A program made the position numbers and the translations under genes. DNA of 19,851 bases from Chloroflexota bacterium (GTDB taxonomy: Bacteria > Chloroflexota > Anaerolineae > Anaerolineales > UBA4823), in the NCBI GenBank assembly GCA_023395675.1, contig JAEWYL010000225.1, positions 1 to 19,851 on the forward strand. Direction: 5' to 3'. Shown here piece by piece: positions 9,701 to 14,672 of the stretch; within the stretch, counting starts at the first letter, position 1; the number at the start of each line of letters is the position of its first letter. A model generated the notes under the pieces. It had not been told where the DNA came from and did not search any database. It saw only the letters and a program-made list of their open reading frames with translations.

Positions 9701-10776
9701 CGACCCCGAACGAGCGCGTGCGCGTGGCGGGCCTGATCACCGGCATCCGCCACCACCAGAGCAAGGCCGGCAAGCCGATGGGGTTTGTCAAGATCGAAGA
9801 CCTGCAGGGCATGATCGAGCTGGTGCTGTTCCCCCGGGTGTGGGATAAGTTCTCGCAACTGGTCGAGCCCGACCGCATTATCCTGGTGGATGGGCGGCCC
9901 GATACGGGCAGCGCCGAGCCCAAAGTGCTGGTGGACAGCATCCAGACCGACTTCAAGATGGTGGTCTCCGCCGCTCCCCCGCCCCAACCCCGGCAGCCCG
10001 CCGCCTGGGAGCTGTTCGAGCCGGAGCCCGACGAGCCCGAGCCCGAGCAGGCGCCCGAGCCGGAGGCTCCCCCCACTGAGGCGGCCGGAGCGGTCTTGAG
10101 GGCGGTGGAGGAGCAGCAGCCGGAATACGAAGCCGCGCAGGAATGGGAGGAGGGCATCCCGCCCCCACCCGAGCCGCCGGAAGAGTGGGACTACCTGGAA
10201 TTCGAGGGCCAGAGCCTGGCCGCGACGGCAGTGGCGGTATTCGAGAAGGCGGAAGCCGAACGCCAGGCGGCGCAGGTGACGCAGGCGGAGCAGCAAACGC
10301 CGCCGGAGCCGGAACCCCAGGTGGAAGCCGCGCAGGCTGCCCCGCTCGAGGGACCTGGAGCGGGCGAGGCCCAACCGCCCGAGGCGCCCTCCCCGGTGCA
10401 GCAGCCGGCAGCCGCAGCCCAGCCGGCAGGGGCCGAACCCGGCGCTTACAGCGAAGAAGAGCGGGCCGGACCGCTGCCGCCTTTCCTGGTCTCGCCTCTC
10501 CCGGCCCCTGCCGGGGAGGACGTGCAGATGATCACGGTGGTGCTGCGCTCCACAGGGGATAAGACCCGCGACGTCCTGCGCCTGCGCCGCATCCACGGCA
10601 CCATTATGTCGTACCCCGGGCGGGACCGCTTCGCCTTCCGCGTCTTCGAGCGCAACCGCTTCTACCTGCTTGAATTCCCGAATTTCACCACCGGGGTGAG
10701 CCCGGAGTTGATCTCGCGCCTGGGAGTGCTGGTCGGACCGGAAAATATCACCATCGAACCGATTACCTTCCAATAG
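6760..10776 (+). CDS. dnaE: DNA polymerase III alpha subunit (DnaE), PHP-containing
   Basis: Replicative polymerase, 1338 aa from the ATG at 6760, chosen because the conserved opening HLHVHSEYSLLDG follows at once and a TATAAT box lies just upstream. An N-terminal PHP domain comes first, with all the usual metal ligands apparently present (HVH, TDHG, GVES, STH, SGC, NDVH), which suggests it can proofread. The palm carries PDIDLDF with catalytic D397 and D399, and KVDFLG with D559. FRPGPMDF and the finger sequence GFNKSHAADY follow. QMSLF (915-919) matches a beta-clamp-binding motif. A helix-hairpin-helix region and an OB fold end near residue 1067. An acidic Pro/Ala/Glu-rich, probably disordered linker of about 180 residues then leads to an ~85-residue C-terminal domain. 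The ribosome site is weak (GGGG, 9 nt upstream). The gene converges on pfkA across a hairpin array. Confidence 0.97.
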   Translation: MSFVHLHVHSEYSLLDGFSNIKKLVARAKEMGMPAVALTDHGTMFGVIDFFNAATAAGIKPVIGVESYLAPRGMSSRDPQFDKKSTHILLLAENQTGYRNLLQIASAAQLDGFYYYPRIDHEFLAQHAEGLICTSGCMSAEVPRLISQGNMDLAKKQLDWYYEVFGKENFFLELQSHDIPELDNINKMLVDLGRRYDAQFLATNDVHYINKEDARLQDIMLAIQTGCILSDPNRMRMTSNSYYLRSAEEMAQIFSGVPGALSNTLLVAERCTVDLGFKGYHLPEFPVPEGYTAQSYLLELCEAGLQKRYGARASDPAIRQRLEYELSVIHKMGFDAYFLIVWDLCRHARQEGIWYNARGSAAGSMVAYTLEITLVDPIEHKLIFERFLNPGRISMPDIDLDFRDDLRYKMLEYCANKYGDDKVAQIITFGTLGARAAIRDVGRVMDIPLSEVDRVSKMIPNIPGKPISIPQALEEITELKQTYNSDSRMKELIETASQVEGVVRNAGTHAAGVIIADRPIIEYLPLHRPTGNNGEETPVKTVSQFEMTVLDSLGMLKVDFLGLSTLTVMARACDLIQKRHGVELNLNNIPVDDPATYELLGRGDTAGVFQVEGSGMRRWLMQMKPRELANVIAMVALFRPGPMDFIPGYIRRMHGEEAVEYRHPALEPIFKETYGYPVYQEQLMFAVMELAGYTAPEADDLRKAISKKLKDKLLKHREKFIKGASERGISKETATAIFDDWEEFARYGFNKSHAADYGVISVQTGYLKAHYPVEYMTALMSVFSGNTDKVALYAADCRRMGIQVLPPDINVSEWDFSIEDREGEKSTIRFGLGAVKNVGQGPVEAILKARQGKPFTSLNDFASRVDLRQVGKRALESLVKVGALDGFGPRPALLDALDRIMSVSTSHFRAKEAGQMSLFGMMSSSVEDISLNKTTQEFTRREILNWERELIGLYVSDHPLTPVMEELTQAVTHFSSQLSEATPNERVRVAGLITGIRHHQSKAGKPMGFVKIEDLQGMIELVLFPRVWDKFSQLVEPDRIILVDGRPDTGSAEPKVLVDSIQTDFKMVVSAAPPPQPRQPAAWELFEPEPDEPEPEQAPEPEAPPTEAAGAVLRAVEEQQPEYEAAQEWEEGIPPPPEPPEEWDYLEFEGQSLAATAVAVFEKAEAERQAAQVTQAEQQTPPEPEPQVEAAQAAPLEGPGAGEAQPPEAPSPVQQPAAAAQPAGAEPGAYSEEERAGPLPPFLVSPLPAPAGEDVQMITVVLRSTGDKTRDVLRLRRIHGTIMSYPGRDRFAFRVFERNRFYLLEFPNFTTGVSPELISRLGVLVGPENITIEPITFQ

Positions 10777-10794
10777 AAGCTTGCACACGCGATA

Positions 10795-10833
10795 AAAGCG
10801 CCTCGCACCAGGACGTATGGTGCGAGGTGCTTT
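10795..10833 (+). terminator. Hairpin A1, likely dnaE terminator (bidirectional form)
   Basis: Arms AAAGCGCCTCGCACC and GGTGCGAGGTGCTTT form 15 pairs with one G-T wobble and a 9-nt loop. The hairpin starts 19 nt after the dnaE stop and is followed by TTTCTTT. A-runs on the other side make it usable from both strands. Confidence 0.65.
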
Positions 10834-10899
10834 CTTTGCGCACCAAGTTGGCGGCAGGCGCATGAGTTTTCCCCTGCCCGGCTCCCGCCCGGGCGAGGC

Positions 10900-10945
10900 A
10901 GCGCCTTGCACCTGAGGCCTCGCGGCGCGGCAGGTGCAAGGCGCT
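10900..10945. repeat. Hairpin B1 of the array
   Basis: Arms AGCGCCTTGCACCTG (10900-10914) and CAGGTGCAAGGCGCT (10931-10945) pair perfectly over 15 bp around a 16-nt loop. No T-run follows, so this form is less terminator-like than A. Confidence 0.85.
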
Positions 10946-11011
10946 CCCCTCCCTGCTGCGAGGCGGGCCGGTCCAGAGCCGCTCGCCCGACGTGCTACAC
11001 GCCGGGGCGGA

Positions 11012-11050
11012 AAAGCGCCTCGCACCGGGATCTTGGGTGCGAGGCGCTTT
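11012..11050. repeat. Hairpin A2 of the array
   Basis: Arms AAAGCGCCTCGCACC and GGTGCGAGGCGCTTT form 15 perfect pairs. Its 9-nt loop (GGGATCTTG) differs from the loop shared by A1 and A3 (AGGACGTAT). Confidence 0.85.
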
Positions 11051-11116
11051 CGCTGTCTACCAGTTTGAAGGCAGGCGCATGAGTTTTCCCCCGCCCGGCT
11101 CCCGCCCGGGCGAGGC

Positions 11117-11162
11117 AGCGCCTTGCACCTGGGAGAGCACGGCGCGGCAGGTGCAAGGCGCT
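11117..11162. repeat. Hairpin B2 of the array
   Basis: The arms are identical to those of B1 (11117-11131 and 11148-11162). The 16-nt loop differs from B1 in its first half, so the stem is conserved while the loop drifts. Confidence 0.85.
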
Positions 11163-11228
11163 CCCCTCCCTGCAGGGAGGCGGGCCGGTCCAGAGCCGCT
11201 CGCCCGGCACGCTGTACGCCAGGGTGGA

Positions 11229-11267
11229 AAAGCGCCTCGCACCAGGACGTATGGTGCGAGGCGCTTT
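11229..11267 (-). terminator. Hairpin A3, likely pfkA terminator
   Basis: Fifteen perfect pairs with the same loop as A1. On the minus strand it lies 26 nt after the phosphofructokinase stop and ends in TTTT, as in an intrinsic terminator. Confidence 0.65.
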
Positions 11268-11293
11268 CATCGCCTGCAGGGTTGGCTGCTCCC

Positions 11294-12496
11294 CTAGTCG
11301 CTGGTCATGATGAAGAGAGGCTTCATCTCGAAGCTCTCGTACTTGGGGCGCAGGCGGTCGGTGTTGTAGAACTTATCTATGTTGACGAACTTCTTGGACG
11401 AGGTGACCACCTCGATGGGCACGTTGTCGTAGCGCCCGTTCTTGAGCACCACCAGCCGCCCGTGGATGCCGCTCAGGATCAGGTCCAGGGCCAGGTTGCC
11501 GTAGGCCATGGGCACGATGGAATCGATCGCGTCCGGGTCGCCGCCGCGCACCATGTAGCCCAGCTTCTGGTTGATGATATTCACCGGCCGGCCGTCGTTG
11601 AATTTGGCCGAAAGGTTTTTGATCTCGGAGGAGACCAGGTCGCCGATGCCGCCCAGTTTGGCGTGCCCGTAAGCGTCGGTCGAACGGTCGGAGAAGACCA
11701 TCTCGCCGCCGGTGTACATGGCGCCTTCGGAGACCAGCACGATGGAGTAACGGCTGGGATTGTGCTTGCGGTCGTACACCAGCAGCTCGGTCAGGTGCTC
11801 CATATCGAACTTATACTCGGGGATCACGCAGCGGTTGGCCGCGCCCGCCATGGTGGGCAGCAGGGCGGTGAAGCCGGCGTAGCGGCCCATCACTTCAAGG
11901 ACCATGATGCGCTCGTGAGAGCCGGCCGAGGTGCGCAGGCTGTTCGCCAGCTCGATGGTGCGCGTGACGCAGGTGCTGAACCCGATGCAGTAGTCCGTGC
12001 CCGGCACGTCGTTGTCCATCGTCTTGGGGATGGCGACCACCTTCATCCCCTCCCGGTACAGGCGCACGCCGTAGCTCAGGGTATCGTCGCCGCCGATCGG
12101 GATCAGGTAATCCACGCCCAGCCACTCCAGGTTCTTGAGCACCTCGGGGGTAAGATCGTTGACCTCCTCGTTGTAGCTTTCTTTGAGATGGTCAGGGACG
12201 TCCTCTCTTCTTACGTGGCTGGGCCGCGTGCGAGAGGTGTGCAGGAAGGTGCCGCCGGTGCGCCCGGCCCGGTTGACGATCTCCTCGGTGAGCACCTGGA
12301 AATTCCTGCTGTTATCGTAGTTCTCATCCCGGATAATATTGATCAGCCCGGCCCACCCCCGGCGGAGACCAATTACCTTGTAACCTTCCCTCAGCGCCCG
12401 AAAAGTCACAGCCCGGATGGCGGGGTTCAAACCGGGGACATCGCCCCCGCCGGTCAGTATTGCGATCACACCTGTTTTCCGGTTTCCTGCTGCCAT
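11294..12496 (-). CDS. pfkA: 6-phosphofructokinase, PPi-type active-site residues
   Basis: Phosphorylates fructose 6-phosphate to fructose 1,6-bisphosphate in glycolysis. The 400-aa protein opens with GGGDVPGLN (16-24), the nucleotide/phosphate loop. Catalytic PKTMDND (157-163) has D161 as the base equivalent to E. coli D127. GRYAGF (204-209), IPE (225-227) and RGGDP (317-321) bind the sugar phosphate. In this family the residue pair at E. coli positions 104 and 124 separates donors: Gly/Gly goes with ATP, Asp/Lys with pyrophosphate. Here they are D138 (in GGDDT) and K158 (in PKT), so a reversible PPi-dependent enzyme is the better inference, not proven. The ATG at 12494-12496 has a good ribosome site (GGAGGT, 6 nt spacing). 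It converges on dnaE and has its own promoter. Confidence 0.93.
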   Translation of the reverse strand: MAAGNRKTGVIAILTGGGDVPGLNPAIRAVTFRALREGYKVIGLRRGWAGLINIIRDENYDNSRNFQVLTEEIVNRAGRTGGTFLHTSRTRPSHVRREDVPDHLKESYNEEVNDLTPEVLKNLEWLGVDYLIPIGGDDTLSYGVRLYREGMKVVAIPKTMDNDVPGTDYCIGFSTCVTRTIELANSLRTSAGSHERIMVLEVMGRYAGFTALLPTMAGAANRCVIPEYKFDMEHLTELLVYDRKHNPSRYSIVLVSEGAMYTGGEMVFSDRSTDAYGHAKLGGIGDLVSSEIKNLSAKFNDGRPVNIINQKLGYMVRGGDPDAIDSIVPMAYGNLALDLILSGIHGRLVVLKNGRYDNVPIEVVTSSKKFVNIDKFYNTDRLRPKYESFEMKPLFIMTSD

Positions 12497-12680
12497 TGAA
12501 TAACCTCCATCTATTGAGAATCAAACAAGAAAGGGTGTGCCGGTTGCATTCACCTCAGGCAAACGCAAAGCTGCCGCTGCACACCCCTCTTGGAATTGGC
12601 GTATTTGGTTTGGGCCGCGCTGCGGCTGCCGCCGGCTGTAGGCCGGCTTCAGCTCGCATCAGGCAGACACAATCCGGCAA
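12497..12680 (-). other. Long untranslated leader of pfkA (~180 nt)
   Basis: Lies between the predicted transcription start near 12680 and the pfkA ATG. It contains a GCCGGC-CTACA-GCCGGC hairpin (minus strand) and other GC-rich self-complementary stretches. I recognise no known riboswitch or small gene in it. The ribosome site is at 12503-12508. Confidence 0.45.
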
Positions 12681-12686
12681 TCACAA

Positions 12687-12715
12687 ATTTTACTCTTATT
12701 TTCGATTCCTTGCAA
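12687..12715 (-). promoter_or_regulatory. pfkA promoter
   Basis: On the minus strand TTGCAA (12710-12715) is followed after exactly 17 bp by TAAAAT (12687-12692). The region is AT-rich within GC-rich surroundings. The match to the sigma-70 consensus is 4/6 and 5/6. Confidence 0.6.
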
Positions 12716-12789
12716 TTTTTCTTTTCCGCGGGGCAGGACGATCGCCTCCTCCCCGCTTACCGGAACGCAATCCCGTAAAACCAGGAATT

Positions 12790-12914
12790 GTAGAGGCTGT
12801 CCAAAAACAGCCACGGCAAAGATGATTATTACTATATGTGGGGGTAGAGCTTCGCTCTGCCCCCACATATAGTAACAATATCTATGCATGCGAACTTTTA
12901 GGACAAGCCTCTAC
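12790..12914 (+). mobile_element. Hairpin element copy 2 (MITE-like, 125 bp)
   Basis: The terminal inverted repeats are GTAGAGGCTGTCC (12790-12802) and, on the other strand, GTAGAGGCTTGTCC (from 12901-12914), the same apart from one inserted base. The central hairpin has arms 12831-12844 and 12860-12873, with a nested AGAGC/GCTCT stem around TTC. The TGTCC-to-G5 interval is 47 nt, as in copy 1. The ends resemble the GGCTGTCCAAAA termini I remember from several insertion-sequence families, so a deletion derivative of an IS is possible. It lies about 32 nt past the mutase stop and upstream of the pfkA promoter. Confidence 0.75.
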
Positions 12915-12937
12915 TTTCTCCTTTCGAATGGGAGAAA
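12915..12937 (-). terminator. Small hairpin after the acyl-CoA mutase gene
   Basis: TTTCTCC (12915-12921) and GGAGAAA (12931-12937) pair over 7 bp with a 9-nt loop, 9 nt past the stop of the minus-strand mutase gene. No T-run follows on that strand, so termination would be weak by itself; the element copy 2 hairpin lies just beyond. Confidence 0.35.
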
Positions 12938-12946
12938 ATTGGGGGC

Positions 12947-14626
12947 TCAAATCCAGTTCGGCTCTTCGTAGACGCCGAAGGCCTCTTTCATCACGCCGAT
13001 GACCTCGCCCAGGGTGGCGTAGGCGCGCACCGCCTCCAGAATATGGGGCATGGTGTTCTCCGTGCCCTGGCAGGCGATGCGCAGGCGGTCCAGAGCCTGA
13101 CCCACGCGCCCGGCATCCCGCTCTCGCCGCACCTGCTCCAGCCGCCGCACCTGGCGCTCGTGACCCTGCGGGTCCATCTCCAGAATGGGGATGGTCACCG
13201 GCTTGCGGTCCTGGTAGGCGTTCACGCCCACAATGCGGCGGGCGCAGGCGTCGATCTCCTGCTGGTAGCGATAGGCGGCGTCGGCGATCTCGCTCTGGAA
13301 GAAACCTTTCTCGATCGCCGGCAGCATGCCGCCCAGGGCCTCGATGCGGCGGAAATAGTCGTAGGCCTGAGCCTCGATGTGGTTGGTCTGGGCCTCCACG
13401 AAGAACGAGCCGCCCAGCGGGTCCACGGTGTTCGCCACCCCGGACTCCTCGGCGATGATCTGCTGGGTGCGCAGGGCGATGGTCACGGCCTCCTCGGAGG
13501 GCAGGGCCAGGGCCTCGTCCATGCTGTTGGTGTGCAGGGACTGCGTGCCGCCCAGTACGGCGGCCAGGGCCTGGAGGGCCACGCGCACGATATTGTTCTC
13601 GGGCTGCTGGGCGGTGAGGGAGACGCCGGCGGTCTGGGTGTGGAAGCGCATCAGCCAGGAGCGGGGGTCCTTCGCCCCGAAGGTCTCGCGCAGCTCACGC
13701 GCCCAGATGCGCCGGGCCGCCCGGTATTTGGCGATCTCCTCGAAAAAGTCGTTATGGGCGTTGAAGAAGAAAGACAGGCGCGGGGCGAACTCGTCCACGT
13801 CCAGGCCGCGCGCCTGCGCCCAGCGCACGTACTCGAACCCGTCCGCCAGGGTGAACGCCAGCTCCTGGGCGGCGGTGGAGCCCGCCTCGCGGATGTGGTA
13901 GCCCGAAATGCTGATGGTGTTCCACTGCGGCGCCTGCTGCGCCCCGAATTCGATGGTGTCCACCACCAGGCGCATGGAGGGTTCGGGGGGGAAGATGTAC
14001 TCTTTTTGGGCGATGTATTCCTTGAGGATATCGTTCTGCGTGGTGCCGCGCAGCCGGTCCGCAGGCACGCCCTGCTGCTCGGCGGCAGCGATATACATGG
14101 CCCAGATCACGGCCGCCGGGGAATTGATGGTCATGCTGGTGGAGACTTTATCGAGCGGGATGCCGTCCAGCAGGATCTCCATGTCCTTCAAGGAGGAGAC
14201 CGCCACCCCGCATTTGCCGAACTCGCCCAGGGATTGAGGCGCGTCGGTGTCGTAGCCCATCAGGGTGGGCAGGTCGAAGGCGATGGAGAGCCCGGTCTGG
14301 CCCTGGTTAAGCAGGTACTTGAAGCGCGCGTTGGTCTCCTCGGCGGTGCCAAAACCGGCGAACATGCGCATGGTCCACAGGCGGCTGCGGTGCAGGGTGG
14401 GATGGATGCCGCGGGTATAAGGAAACTCCCCCGGCAGGCCGAGGTCTCGCAAATAGTCCATCTCAGCCACGTCCAGGGGAGTGTACAGGCGCTCCACCGG
14501 CTCTGAAGAGGTAGTAATAAACTTCTTCTGCCTTTCGGGCATGCGGGACAGGCTCTGCTGCAGGGTGGTCTCTTCCCAGCGGTCTGAATTTTGGCGCAGT
14601 TCGTCCAGCTTCTGGCGGTCGTACAT
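12947..14626 (-). CDS. Acyl-CoA mutase large (catalytic) subunit, methylmalonyl/isobutyryl-CoA mutase family
   Basis: B12-dependent carbon-skeleton rearrangement of acyl-CoA; the 559-aa protein contains only the TIM-barrel catalytic part. The C-terminal cobalamin-binding domain (DxHxxG) is absent, so a separate small subunit must supply B12; none is in this window. Conserved stretches include YTRGIHPTLHR (70-80), AGFGTAEETN (90-99), SMTINSPA (164-171), TTQNDILKEYI (195-205), SISGYHIREAG (239-249) with Y243 and H244, and SLHTNSMDEALALP (363-376). The two residues that hold the carboxylate in methylmalonyl-CoA mutase, Y89 and R207, are F89 and Q207 here. From memory that pair marks isobutyryl-CoA mutase, so the substrate is probably not methylmalonyl-CoA; annotation pipelines will call it methylmalonyl-CoA mutase. 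Start supported by AGGAGGG (14633-14639), 6 nt upstream, and by a TATAAT box. Confidence 0.92.
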   Translation of the reverse strand: MYDRQKLDELRQNSDRWEETTLQQSLSRMPERQKKFITTSSEPVERLYTPLDVAEMDYLRDLGLPGEFPYTRGIHPTLHRSRLWTMRMFAGFGTAEETNARFKYLLNQGQTGLSIAFDLPTLMGYDTDAPQSLGEFGKCGVAVSSLKDMEILLDGIPLDKVSTSMTINSPAAVIWAMYIAAAEQQGVPADRLRGTTQNDILKEYIAQKEYIFPPEPSMRLVVDTIEFGAQQAPQWNTISISGYHIREAGSTAAQELAFTLADGFEYVRWAQARGLDVDEFAPRLSFFFNAHNDFFEEIAKYRAARRIWARELRETFGAKDPRSWLMRFHTQTAGVSLTAQQPENNIVRVALQALAAVLGGTQSLHTNSMDEALALPSEEAVTIALRTQQIIAEESGVANTVDPLGGSFFVEAQTNHIEAQAYDYFRRIEALGGMLPAIEKGFFQSEIADAAYRYQQEIDACARRIVGVNAYQDRKPVTIPILEMDPQGHERQVRRLEQVRRERDAGRVGQALDRLRIACQGTENTMPHILEAVRAYATLGEVIGVMKEAFGVYEEPNWI

Positions 14627-14666
14627 CCTTTTCCCTCCTGTTATTCAATTGGACTGCTGTAGGAGG

Positions 14667-14672
14667 ATTATA
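14667..14672 (-). promoter_or_regulatory. Mutase promoter -10 overlapping the kinase stop codon
   Basis: On the minus strand TGC-TATAAT is an extended -10, the same 9-mer as in the secA and dnaE promoters. The stop codon TAA of the histidine kinase gene lies within this hexamer. The predicted leader is about 33 nt and contains AGGAGGG. Confidence 0.6.

Larger units (their letters stand above)
10795..11267. repeat. Tandem hairpin array, exact 217-bp period (A-B-A-B-A)
   Basis: Five inverted repeats lie in order between convergent dnaE and pfkA: A1 10795-10833, B1 10900-10945, A2 11012-11050, B2 11117-11162, A3 11229-11267. A1 to A2, A2 to A3 and B1 to B2 are each 217 bp apart. All stems share the sequence AGCGCCTYGCACC; A has C and B has T at the variable position, with the opposite arm changed to match. 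The two full units agree at about nine in ten bases by eye from about 10852 and 11069 onward. The array resembles REP/BIME-type intergenic repeats. Reading frames across it are repetitive translations with no protein character. Confidence 0.9.

Noticed and set aside
10795..11267. CRISPR array
   Set aside because: The repeats are hairpins with a 217-bp unit and the intervening sequences are themselves repeated, not unique spacers; no cas genes are present.
10995..11297. Repetitive 60-100-aa frames across the hairpin array, on both strands
   Set aside because: They are translations of the 217-bp repeat and its hairpins, with no protein-like character.
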